From Verrucomicrobiota bacterium (lineage in GTDB: Bacteria > Verrucomicrobiota > Verrucomicrobiia > Limisphaerales > UBA11358): a stretch of 64,000 bases of DNA. The position numbers were made by a program, and so were the translations under genes. Location: contig JAGWNY010000006.1 in the NCBI GenBank assembly GCA_028872915.1, positions 1-64,000 on the forward strand, written 5' to 3'. Of this stretch, positions 16,023-25,225 are shown piece after piece (the first letter of the stretch is position 1; every line of letters starts with the position of its first letter). Under the pieces are notes generated by a model. That model saw only the letters and a program-made list of their open reading frames with translations, was not told the origin of the DNA and ran no database searches.

Positions 16023-17375
16023 TTATTTCCGCGGCAAATAGCGGTGGGGTTGTTTTCCATAAAAGTGCATGTCGGCAAAGTCCAGGAAACGGCGCCAGTC
16101 CTGGGGAAGGATGTCATGCTTGCCGGTATGGGTCTGGAAACCGATGTCGTGCATGACGGGCACGTCGAGGGGCGGCGGGGGGAAACTTTCGAGGACGGAA
16201 GAATTCAAGACGGCGTTGCCGGGGGGCAGGTTGGAGACGACGGTTTCTTCGCCGAAGAGGCGATAGACGGGGCCGGCGGCAATGGCGGCCTCAAATTCGC
16301 CGCGGGGATCGGACCACTGATCGAGGCTGCCGGTGTTCAAATAGAGCGGACGGGGCGCGATGAGGGAAACGAGCATGTGCGAATCCACCGGCATGGAAGG
16401 AATGCGGTTGCTCCATTGGAGAAAATTGGGGCAGAACTGATACGGAAAGGCTTTTGACATGCTGGTGACGGTTTCGCCGTAATTGCGGCGCGAGAGGGAG
16501 GCACCCATTTCACCGGAGGAACTGGCGATGACCAGGGGGAAACGCGAGTCCTGCGCGCCTTCCCACAGGGCGGTCTTTCCGAGGCGGGAATGGCCGAGCA
16601 TGATGACGCGGGCGGGGTCAACGTTGGTATCGGTCAGCAGATAATCCAAAATTCGGCTGGCGCCCCAAGCCCAGGCTGAGATGGCGCCCCAAGCGTCGGG
16701 CACGGCATTGGGAGCTTGGCCGGGCTTGAGAAACAGGGCGCGGACGCCGTATCTCCATCCCGAGCCGTCCGCGAAATCAGGTTCGATATCATTGTAATCC
16801 ACCAAGGCGATGCCGTAACCATCGGCGATGATCTCATTTACAGGCCAGTTGTGGGATTTTCCGCGGACGACTTTGCGGGGTGGCGGAACCAATTTGTCCG
16901 TCTTGCGGTTCCAAGTTGGATAGACGGCGACGAGGGGATCAGGAACGTCGCGGTAATTGGGGTCAAAGGAGAGGCAAAGAAACGTGGGCGCGCGTTCCTT
17001 GTCGGCGGGGGTATAGAGGAGGACGTGGAGAACGACGCGGTTGGTGGAGATGGGGCTGAACAATTCGATGTTGATTTGTTTGCGGATGGCGTGGCCGCCG
17101 AGGGCATGGGTGTCCACGTCCCAAACGCGCGCCACCGCTTTACAGGCCGGGGGACTTTTGCCGTAAATGTATTCCTTATAGAGGCTCAAAATTTCCGGGC
17201 GGCGGAGGGCCAGCCATTGATTGGTGTTGGCGACGCGGCGGCCGTCCGACATGAGGAGGGGATCGGGAAGGGTATAGGTTCCGACCTTGGATTCGTCGTA
17301 GTTGGGATGAAATCTGGCGTGGGCCGGGACAAGGCTTGCAAGAAGGATGGCGGCAAGGAGGGTGATTTTTTTCAT
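16023..17375 (-). CDS. Alpha/beta hydrolase, carbohydrate esterase family 15-like (glucuronoyl esterase)
   Basis: Signal MKKITLLAAILLASLVPAHA; GHSRLGKTALWEGAQDSRFPLVIASSSGEMGASLSRRNYGETV nucleophile elbow; APRPLYLNTGSLDQWSDPRGEFEAA. Confidence 0.82.
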   Translation of the reverse strand: MKKITLLAAILLASLVPAHARFHPNYDESKVGTYTLPDPLLMSDGRRVANTNQWLALRRPEILSLYKEYIYGKSPPACKAVARVWDVDTHALGGHAIRKQINIELFSPISTNRVVLHVLLYTPADKERAPTFLCLSFDPNYRDVPDPLVAVYPTWNRKTDKLVPPPRKVVRGKSHNWPVNEIIADGYGIALVDYNDIEPDFADGSGWRYGVRALFLKPGQAPNAVPDAWGAISAWAWGASRILDYLLTDTNVDPARVIMLGHSRLGKTALWEGAQDSRFPLVIASSSGEMGASLSRRNYGETVTSMSKAFPYQFCPNFLQWSNRIPSMPVDSHMLVSLIAPRPLYLNTGSLDQWSDPRGEFEAAIAAGPVYRLFGEETVVSNLPPGNAVLNSSVLESFPPPPLDVPVMHDIGFQTHTGKHDILPQDWRRFLDFADMHFYGKQPHRYLPRK

Positions 17376-17422
17376 AGTAGTGCAGAACCTTTTTGACAGA
17401 CGGATGCGAGGGGCGGGTGGTT

Positions 17423-18970
17423 TCAGGGGTGAACCGGTTTTGAAGGGATGAGCTTGACAATGGCCGCGCTGGACGGGGGCATGGCGATAAAGATGGGAAC
17501 GGACGCGCGCTGGGACGGAATGGGCAGAGGGCGCCAGGAACCGTTCCATTTGCCGCGGTTTGAAATGGCAGAATTGCCCAAGGTTTCTCCCGACGTTGCG
17601 GCAACGTTGTTGTCCGGCGCCAAGAGGTAGAGAATTTCGGCCCGCGACCAACGCGCCCGGGGCGTGACGATGGCCAGCCGGCTGCCATGGGCGACCGGGC
17701 CATGGCCCTGGTTGATGAGGGTGACATAGACGGCATCGCGGCCCAAGACGCCGTAGGCGGCAAGATTCAGGTTTGTGTCGAGATTCTGGACGTGAACCGG
17801 AAGGATTTTTCCGTGGCCGCCGAGATCGAACGCCTTGATTCCGTAACCGAGCGGGCGGACGTTAAAGCCATTTTCTGAGGTGAAAAAGGCAGTGTATTTG
17901 GAGGGGCGGAGGGAGTGGCCGGCGGCGACCTTGTCGCCGGTGTGGAAATTCAGGCCCGCTGCGCCGTGGGCGGCCCACCAGTGCATGAAATGGAGGCCCC
18001 AAAGGGCGGCGGCAAAGGTATCGCTGACGCCGGCGGCGCCGCCGTTATAGTAATTATTGACCTCTTCCAGGCGGCAGGGAAGGCCGTTGGAAAGGGCCGC
18101 GGGCACGAAGCTGTCATAGAACGACTGATACACACGTGTGAAGCGGGGGGACAACATGCGATCAATACCAATGGCCGGAGAGGGGACCTTGTTGCCGGCA
18201 CCGCCGGGGTAAAGATGTTCGGTAATCAGGGTGACATGATCGGGCCGTCCAAAATCGCGCATGAAGTCCACCGCCCATTTGCCGTTTTTATGGACGCTTG
18301 GGCCGCAAAATTCGGCGTTTGGGGCGGCCGCAACGATGGCGTTTTCAAATGACTTCCAATTGGCGGCATAGAGCGAGTAAGGATAATTTTCGCGGCGGAC
18401 GGTTGGAGGGCCGCCCGCGGCCGGGGCGTTGGTGACGGCGATTTTGTAGGCGCTTGGCTCCTGGCCGATGGAGAAGCAGGCCATTTGGGCGGCATAACGG
18501 TCCATGATGTATTTGGCGGTCTGGGCATCGGCGGAAGGGTTGCCGCCCAGAAGGCGGAGGCAATAAATGACCTTCACATTGGCGGCTTTGGCAAAGGCAA
18601 AGAGGCTGTCCAAATCGGCGCGGTCGGGGAGATGATTGGCGTCGCGATCGGAGCTGTTGCCGCCAATGCGCAGGCTCCGAATGCCGAGGGTGCGGAAGAG
18701 GTTGAGGAGGGGTTTATTGCCGGGCCGGAAATAGCGGAGGCCATTGGCGTCCGGGAGCAGTTGACTGGCTTCAAAGCTCAAACCGATGAAGTCCCGCGGG
18801 AGCGAGGCGCCGGGATGGGCGGTATCCACGCGCACGACGACCGTTTGCGAGAGAGCGGCGGATTGGGGGCGTTGCGGCTCGGAAGGCGATGCCGCAGCGG
18901 CGGCTGGAGGGCGGAAAAGAGCAGGAAGGGACGCCAAGGCAATGAATGTGAACACCCCGTGACATTTCAT
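17423..18970 (-). CDS. Glycoside hydrolase family 79-like (beta-glucuronidase/heparanase-like) secreted protein
   Basis: MKCHGVFTFIALASLPALFRP signal; FIGLSFEASQL, LRIGGNSSD, CFSIGQEPSAY, LEEVNNYYNGGAAGVSDTFAAALWGLHFMHWWA. Confidence 0.75.
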   Translation of the reverse strand: MKCHGVFTFIALASLPALFRPPAAAAASPSEPQRPQSAALSQTVVVRVDTAHPGASLPRDFIGLSFEASQLLPDANGLRYFRPGNKPLLNLFRTLGIRSLRIGGNSSDRDANHLPDRADLDSLFAFAKAANVKVIYCLRLLGGNPSADAQTAKYIMDRYAAQMACFSIGQEPSAYKIAVTNAPAAGGPPTVRRENYPYSLYAANWKSFENAIVAAAPNAEFCGPSVHKNGKWAVDFMRDFGRPDHVTLITEHLYPGGAGNKVPSPAIGIDRMLSPRFTRVYQSFYDSFVPAALSNGLPCRLEEVNNYYNGGAAGVSDTFAAALWGLHFMHWWAAHGAAGLNFHTGDKVAAGHSLRPSKYTAFFTSENGFNVRPLGYGIKAFDLGGHGKILPVHVQNLDTNLNLAAYGVLGRDAVYVTLINQGHGPVAHGSRLAIVTPRARWSRAEILYLLAPDNNVAATSGETLGNSAISNRGKWNGSWRPLPIPSQRASVPIFIAMPPSSAAIVKLIPSKPVHP

Positions 18971-19124
18971 ATAGAAGGGCCTCATTTGAGCGGATACGGC
19001 GCCGGGGCGCAAACATTTTTATGGCAAAGAAAATAACCGGATAGAATATCCGTTCAAAAGCTCCGGTTTTGGCAGGCAAATTGCTATCGTAACGATTTGT
19101 AGTATATTACCGATAAATCTTAAG

Positions 19125-21932
19125 ATGCGAGGCGTCCGTACAACCGGGATAGCTTTGTTTGTTGTTCCAACGATTCTGTGTCACGGAGTGGGAACGAATG
19201 CGTTGTCTTTTGGCCCGCTGAACCCGCGTCCCCTTTTGATCGGCCAACCTGTGAGCCGGGAGGACGCAGGGGAATGGGTCACGGTCGAAGGCACGGTGAC
19301 GTTTCTTTCGCGGGAGGGGCGGAGGACGTATCTCGAGGTGAGGTCCGAATCTGGAAGCATGCCGGTGGAAGTGGCTCACGGCGCGGGCTTTCTGACTGGT
19401 TTGATGCTGGACGGCCGGGTGCGGGTGAAGGCCGTGTGCGAGCCTGTGTACAACGCGGTGGAGCAGCAATGGGTGGGCAGCCTTGCGGCGACGAACGTGA
19501 ATGATTTCACACTGCTTCAAGTTCCCGAAGAAACGTGGCGGCGGATACCGCTCATGGCGATTGACAAGGTGAAGCCGGCTGAACATCCGGCGGACTTTCA
19601 TCTGGTGGGGCGGGTGGAATCGGTGGAACTCAGACGATCATTTGTGCTTTCGGATGGGACGAATGAGATAACGGTGGGATTCCAGAGGGCATCGGAAGAC
19701 ATGGACGGGCAGCAGATTGAGGCATTGTGCGGATGGCAGATCAAAAAAGGCGCGAGGAAATTGGAGTGCGGGCTGTGGCGTCCTTACGCATCGCCGCAGA
19801 GTCCGGCGGCACTGCCGGTATTGACGAGCGCGGCGCAGATACGGTGGTTGCAGCCAAGCGAGGCGGAGCGGAAATATCCGGTGAGGATCCATGGAGTCAT
19901 CACGTATAAGTCATCGGATGGCAAGGCGAATATTCAGGATGGGACGGGAGGTCTATTGCTGGCGCATCTTGGCCCGACTTCAATGGAGAATGTCACGGCC
20001 GGCGACTATTGCGAAGTGGACGGGACGACGGAGCGCGGCGAATTTTCACCAGTCGTGCGACCCAGGAAGATAAGGGTGCTGGGCAAGGGACAATTCCCCG
20101 AGGCGGTATTGGCGGATTGGGACCAATTGATTAGCGGAGGTTTGGACGCTGAATGGGTACAGATTGACGGGGCGGTTTTATCCGCGGGGCACAACAAGTT
20201 GAAGATACACGTGCAAGGCGGCTCGGTGGAGTGCTACATCCGTGGCAACAATCCTTATTATTATCCGGGCGCCATTTTGCACGTACGGGGTGTGGTTTTG
20301 GTTGCACATCACCGGGACGGTCGAATTTCCGGGGTGACGGTGAATGTGCCGGGGCAACAGTTTGTGGCGGTGGAAATGAGACGGCCGCGGGGTGTTTTTT
20401 CGATTCCGATGACGCATATTGGGGATTTGTTCCGGTACAAGCCCGACCAGGGAAGCGAGGAGCTGGTGAGAGTCCGCGGGCAGGTGATTCACGCAGGGTA
20501 TGAGGAGTGTTATCTGATGGATGGGGCAAGCGGGATGCGTGTGGTTACGACCAAGGCGCTTCACGCGGAGCCGGGGGACATCGTTGAGGTGGTGGGGTTT
20601 CCAGTGATAAAGAATCCATTTGGCCAGCCAACGGTGACTCTCCAGGCGGCATTTATACAAGACGCGGGTCATGCAACGCTGGGGGCGCCGGTCGCAGTGA
20701 CGGCGGACGCCCTGCTCAATCCGGCGCATAACGATACGCTGATTCGGGTGAGCGGGCGATTGCTAAATATAAGTTCCTTTCCCAACGTGCAACTTTTGAA
20801 ATTGCAAACCGGGTCGCTGGTGTACCAGGCGCGGCTGGACTCAGGCAAGACGCCGCAGTTTCTTCCAGGCAGCATCCTGGACCTGACCGGGGTCTATGCC
20901 GCCGGGTCCAATCCATCCATTCCGTTTCAACTTCTGATCAATTCGTCCAATGACATTCATCTACTGGCCCCGCCCTCGTGGTGGACGCAGCAGCGGGCGA
21001 TGGGGACAGTGATAGGGATGGGGGGATTGATCGTGCTGGCGGTTGTGTGGATTGCGGTATTGCGGCGGGAGGTGAAGAAACGCACCATTGAATTGTCCGC
21101 GGCGAACCACGTTTTGACCAGTGAGATGGCCGAGCAGCGGCGGACGGAAGTCGAGCTAGTGCAAACGCGGTCGGAACGGCTGCTGGAACAGGAGCGCGCC
21201 CGGATTGCCCGCGACCTGCACGAGGAATTGGGCAGCCGCGTGGCGCGGCTGGTACTGCTCAATGACTGGGCGGTAAAAGGTCCCGCCTCGCCGGAAGCTG
21301 TTACGGACCACGCGCGCGAAATTTCGGCGGCGGCGCGGCAGATGATTCAATCGCTGGATGAAACAATCTGGGCGATCCAACCGGGCCATGACACCCTGCC
21401 CCACCTGTTCAATTACGCCGGCGAATTTGCCACGGAATTCCTAAAGCTTTCGGGGGTGCGCCACCGCCTGGATTTTCCGGATTATTTGCCCGCCCGCGCG
21501 GTTAGCGCGGAAACCCAGGACAGCGTCTTTCTGGCCCTCAAGCAGGCGCTCAAGAACGCCGTCCGCTATGGCCACGCCACCGAGGTGCGGCTGACTGCCT
21601 CCCTGGCGGAGGAATCGGCAACACTCACCATTCAGGACAATGGCCGAAGGCGGGAACAGGATCCGGCCACGCTATCCGCGGACATTTTGGCAAGCGCGCG
21701 CGCGCGGCTCGAAGAGGCTGGCGGGCGGCTGGACGTGGAAAGCATCGTTGACAATGGAACGCGGGTGAGCCTGACGTTTCCATTGATTGCGTGCAAGGAT
21801 CCATCGAACGGCACGAATGGATCGAGCGGCTCGAGCGGCTCGAATGGATCGTCCCACCAACAGACGAATGGAGCGGCCCGGAACGGCGCGGCCAAAAACG
21901 GAAACAACGGAAACGGCCACGCGCATTTGTAA
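19125..21932 (+). CDS. Membrane sensor histidine kinase (HisKA_3-type) with repeated OB-like extracytoplasmic region
   Basis: Signal/N-terminal segment; repeated VRVRGQVI..YLMDGASGMRVVTT..PGDIVEVVGFPV-type units; TM GTVIGMGGLIVLAVVWIAVL; ERARIARDLHEELGSRVARL; HATPase-like C-terminus GGRLDVESIVDNGTRVSLTFPL. Confidence 0.85.
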   Translation: MRGVRTTGIALFVVPTILCHGVGTNALSFGPLNPRPLLIGQPVSREDAGEWVTVEGTVTFLSREGRRTYLEVRSESGSMPVEVAHGAGFLTGLMLDGRVRVKAVCEPVYNAVEQQWVGSLAATNVNDFTLLQVPEETWRRIPLMAIDKVKPAEHPADFHLVGRVESVELRRSFVLSDGTNEITVGFQRASEDMDGQQIEALCGWQIKKGARKLECGLWRPYASPQSPAALPVLTSAAQIRWLQPSEAERKYPVRIHGVITYKSSDGKANIQDGTGGLLLAHLGPTSMENVTAGDYCEVDGTTERGEFSPVVRPRKIRVLGKGQFPEAVLADWDQLISGGLDAEWVQIDGAVLSAGHNKLKIHVQGGSVECYIRGNNPYYYPGAILHVRGVVLVAHHRDGRISGVTVNVPGQQFVAVEMRRPRGVFSIPMTHIGDLFRYKPDQGSEELVRVRGQVIHAGYEECYLMDGASGMRVVTTKALHAEPGDIVEVVGFPVIKNPFGQPTVTLQAAFIQDAGHATLGAPVAVTADALLNPAHNDTLIRVSGRLLNISSFPNVQLLKLQTGSLVYQARLDSGKTPQFLPGSILDLTGVYAAGSNPSIPFQLLINSSNDIHLLAPPSWWTQQRAMGTVIGMGGLIVLAVVWIAVLRREVKKRTIELSAANHVLTSEMAEQRRTEVELVQTRSERLLEQERARIARDLHEELGSRVARLVLLNDWAVKGPASPEAVTDHAREISAAARQMIQSLDETIWAIQPGHDTLPHLFNYAGEFATEFLKLSGVRHRLDFPDYLPARAVSAETQDSVFLALKQALKNAVRYGHATEVRLTASLAEESATLTIQDNGRRREQDPATLSADILASARARLEEAGGRLDVESIVDNGTRVSLTFPLIACKDPSNGTNGSSGSSGSNGSSHQQTNGAARNGAAKNGNNGNGHAHL

Positions 21933-21943
21933 GAAGGGCTGGC

Positions 21944-23140
21944 TTACAACTTCTCCGGCTCGCGCATCAATTCGCCGATGCGTTGAAGCAATCGTCCGGC
22001 GGCGCCGCCATCGAGCACGCGATGGTCGAAACTCAACGTGAGATTGGCTTCCATAATGGGAACGAATTGGGCTTTGACAGAATCCCAGTGCGGCTCGTGA
22101 CGCGCCGCGCCCATGCCCAGGACAAGGGTTTGTTCGGGGAGCGGTATGGGCGTGGCCCATTCCAAGCCGAAGGTGCCGAAATTCGTGACTGTGGCGATGG
22201 AGCCGCCGGTGGCGTTGACGGGGAGTTTGCGCTCGCGCGCCAACGCAACGAGTTCATTGTATGGGGCGACGAGGTCGTTGAGGGACTTTTTGTCGGCCTG
22301 GCGAATGACCGGCACGAGGACGCCGTCCTCCGCCTCGACGGCAAAACCGATGTCAATGGCCGATGGATGAACGATTTTGCTGCCGACGAGCCGCCCGGCG
22401 GGGGCGCTGTTTTCGGCCAGGGCCACCGCCAACGCCCGCAAGGCGCACAATGCCGGACCGGGTTTGGGGCGGCTGACTTTGCGGTAGGCAAAGAGCGGAT
22501 CGAGGCAGACGGGCATGCCGACGTGCGCAATCGGGCGGGTCCAACTCCGGCGCATGGCGTCCGCCACCGATACGCGCATGGAAGAAGCGTCGCTGATTTT
22601 TTGCTTTTCGAGAAGGGCGATGAATTTCTCAAAATCCTCGACGGTCACGCGCCCGGCGGCGCCGCTGCCCGCGACTCCAGAAAGATCGGCGGCGTGGAGT
22701 CCCAATTCGGTCATTCGGGCCTTGAGACGCGGCGAGAGATAACTGGCGCCGCGGGCGTTGGCCGGAACGGGCAGGCCGCGCACGGTGGGCTGGACGCGAG
22801 CGTGGCTTCCGCCATTGCCGGCCGGGGTGGCGGGGTGTTCCGCGTCGCCCGATTTTGCGACGGGCGCAACGTCCAGGCCCAGGCGCGCTGCTTCCTGCAG
22901 GCTGGCTTCGATGTGTCCGAGGACGGCGCCGACCGGATAGCTTTGCTGCAAGCGCCCGGTCAAGTCCATGAGGCGTCCGGTGCAAGGGGAGGTAACGGTC
23001 ATGGTGGCCTTGTTGGTCTCGACTTCGATCAGGTTTTGGTCGGCGGCGACTTCCTGGCCCGGTTGAACGAGGTAGGAAACAATGTTGGCCTCGGCGATGG
23101 ATTCGCCGAGTTGCGGCATGATGATGGGGATCAGGGGCAT
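21944..23140 (-). CDS. 2-oxo acid dehydrogenase E2 (dihydrolipoamide acyltransferase)
   Basis: Lipoyl domain IEVETNKATMTV; peripheral subunit-binding domain; DHRVLDGG active-site motif. Confidence 0.93.
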   Translation of the reverse strand: MPLIPIIMPQLGESIAEANIVSYLVQPGQEVAADQNLIEVETNKATMTVTSPCTGRLMDLTGRLQQSYPVGAVLGHIEASLQEAARLGLDVAPVAKSGDAEHPATPAGNGGSHARVQPTVRGLPVPANARGASYLSPRLKARMTELGLHAADLSGVAGSGAAGRVTVEDFEKFIALLEKQKISDASSMRVSVADAMRRSWTRPIAHVGMPVCLDPLFAYRKVSRPKPGPALCALRALAVALAENSAPAGRLVGSKIVHPSAIDIGFAVEAEDGVLVPVIRQADKKSLNDLVAPYNELVALARERKLPVNATGGSIATVTNFGTFGLEWATPIPLPEQTLVLGMGAARHEPHWDSVKAQFVPIMEANLTLSFDHRVLDGGAAGRLLQRIGELMREPEKL

Positions 23141-23147
23141 GGTCGGA

Positions 23148-24113
23148 TCAATGTCTCAAGAGATTTCTGGCGGCGGCGGCGACGCTTCTGGCTGTCGGCC
23201 GATGGGCAGCCCATAAATTCGGATGGTAGGGCACGGGGGTATCCCTGGCATTGAGGCGTTGAGGGGGCACGTCGAGCAGGTCCAATCCTTCCGCAGCGAC
23301 GCGGGCGATGATTTCGGCGGTAACGCCGCCCCAGGGCCAAGCCTCGCCCAGGCAAAGCAATTTTCCCGTGCGCGCCACCGAGGCGATGACGGTGTCGGTG
23401 TCGAGGGGTTTGACGGAACGGAGGTCCACGATTTCCGTTTCCCATCCTTCGTCGGAAAGTTCGGACGCGGCTTCGAGGGCTTCGTGGACCATCACGCCAT
23501 AGGTGACGACGGTCAAATCGCGGCCTTCGCGGGCGATGCGGGCCTTGCCAATGGGGATGGCTTCGCGCGGAAGTTTTTCGGCCTTGAGATGGTAATAGAG
23601 CAACTTGTGTTCGCAGAAGATGACGGGATCATCGAGGGCAACGGCCTCGATCAACATCGAATAGGCATCTTCAACCGTGGCCGGGGTGAGGACGATGAGG
23701 CCTGGAAAATGGGCATAAACGGCCTCCGGGCACTGGCTGTGGAAGGGGCCGCTGCCCGATGTCGCGCCGAAAGGCAGGCGCACGGTGATGGGGCAGGGAA
23801 CGTTTGTGCGCCAAAAGAGGGTTGCGGCCTGGTTGACAATCTGATTGAAGGCGACGGTGGAAAAGTCGGCGAATTGCATTTCGATGATGGGTCGCATTCC
23901 TTCTATGGCGGCGCCAACGGCAAGGCCGACAATGGCATCCTCGGAAATCGGCGCGTCCAAAACTCGTCCGGGGAACTCGAGGGCGAGGGTCTTGGTGGCT
24001 TTGAAGGCGCCGCCAAAGCGGCCGACGTCCTGTCCATAAATGAAGACGCGCGGATCGTCGCGCAGAACGCGCGCCTGGGCTTCGCGGATGGCTTCCAAAT
24101 AGGTGATGGTCAT
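23148..24113 (-). CDS. Pyruvate dehydrogenase-type E1 component, beta subunit
   Basis: MTITYLEAIREAQARVLRDDPRVFIYGQDVGRFGGAFKATKTL; DAPISEDAIVGLAVGAAIEGMRPIIEMQFADF. Start taken at 24113. Confidence 0.93.
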   Translation of the reverse strand: MTITYLEAIREAQARVLRDDPRVFIYGQDVGRFGGAFKATKTLALEFPGRVLDAPISEDAIVGLAVGAAIEGMRPIIEMQFADFSTVAFNQIVNQAATLFWRTNVPCPITVRLPFGATSGSGPFHSQCPEAVYAHFPGLIVLTPATVEDAYSMLIEAVALDDPVIFCEHKLLYYHLKAEKLPREAIPIGKARIAREGRDLTVVTYGVMVHEALEAASELSDEGWETEIVDLRSVKPLDTDTVIASVARTGKLLCLGEAWPWGGVTAEIIARVAAEGLDLLDVPPQRLNARDTPVPYHPNLWAAHRPTARSVAAAARNLLRH

Positions 24114-24117
24114 TGCC

Positions 24118-25176
24118 TCAGGACTTGCGGGCGGGCATGTTATCCCCTTGATTTCCCTCGTCGCCCTCGGCCAGATGGCCGCAGGAAATCGCCGTCCAAT
24201 TTTCGGCAAAAGGATCGGGGGCCGGCTCGCGCTGGACCTGGGCGACGGTTTCATCAATCTCGCGGACGACTTCACGGCGCATCGAAGCGAGCGTGGAGGC
24301 ATCGAGCCATTCCCGGCGCAGGAGCGTCTCCTCGGCGGCTTTGAGGCAATCGCGGCCCAGCGGAGAATTTTTCAATTTCGGGTCCACGTAATCGGCGGTG
24401 TCATGTTCACCATGGCCGCAGAGGCGGAGGAGGCGGGCAACAACCATTTGGGGGCCGCCGCCGTGGCGGGCGCGCAAGACGGCTTCACCGAGCGTCTTCA
24501 AGCAGGCGAAGAGATCGGTGCCATCCACGTTCTGCACTTCGACACCGTAACCGATGGCCCTATCGGCCAGGCTTTCGCAGGCGAACTGTTTGGACGTAGG
24601 GGTTGAATAAGCGTATTGGTTGTCCGCGACCACGAGCACAAGCGGCAATTTTTCGACGGCGGCCTGGTTGAGGGCTTCGTGGAAGGCGCCGGTGGAAGTG
24701 GCTCCGTCGCCGATGGAGGCGGCGCCGACGGTTCCGTGGCGGTTTTGCAATCTGCGGGCGAACAACATGCCATTGACCACGGAAATCATCGCGCCAAGAT
24801 GGCTGATCATGGGCAGGGAACCTTCCAGGGGCTTGCCGCGGTGAACGTTGCCGTCGCGGCCGCGCATCGGCCCCAGGGCCGAACCCATGTGAGTGCGGAC
24901 GGCATCCAGGACGGTTTCACCAAAAGCGAGGCGGCCGGCGGCGTCGCGGATGAGCGGGGCAAAAATATCGTTCTTTTTAAGGGAAATGCCGATGGAAACG
25001 CTCAAGGCCTCCTGACCGCGGCCCAGAAAGACGCCGCCATGAATCTTGCCGGCCCGGTAAAGGGCGGCAAATTTGTCATCGAGGAGCCGCGCCAGGAGCA
25101 TGAAGCGGAAGGCGGCCAGAATGGTCTTGCGGAACGCCGCATTTTCGGCGCGGGCCTCCAGAACGGGTGGCGACAT
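24118..25176 (-). CDS. Pyruvate dehydrogenase-type E1 component, alpha subunit
   Basis: GAASIGDGATSTGAFHEALNQAAVEKLPLVLVVADNQYAYSTPT (TPP-binding GDG...N motif); RMLLARLLDDKFAALYRAGKIHGGVFLGRGQEA. Confidence 0.93.
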   Translation of the reverse strand: MSPPVLEARAENAAFRKTILAAFRFMLLARLLDDKFAALYRAGKIHGGVFLGRGQEALSVSIGISLKKNDIFAPLIRDAAGRLAFGETVLDAVRTHMGSALGPMRGRDGNVHRGKPLEGSLPMISHLGAMISVVNGMLFARRLQNRHGTVGAASIGDGATSTGAFHEALNQAAVEKLPLVLVVADNQYAYSTPTSKQFACESLADRAIGYGVEVQNVDGTDLFACLKTLGEAVLRARHGGGPQMVVARLLRLCGHGEHDTADYVDPKLKNSPLGRDCLKAAEETLLRREWLDASTLASMRREVVREIDETVAQVQREPAPDPFAENWTAISCGHLAEGDEGNQGDNMPARKS

Positions 25177-25225
25177 GATGGGAATGCTATCATTTTTTTT
25201 GCCGGTGTTGCAACCGAAAGTTATG

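Noticed and set aside
13871-16156. 761-aa plus-strand ORF
   Set aside because: Antisense of the GH2 gene; Gly/Ala/Asp-rich composition with no recognisable domain.
21791-23254. 487-aa plus-strand ORF (also 23223-24344)
   Set aside because: Antisense of the E2 and E1-beta genes, with an overlap of the kinase tail.
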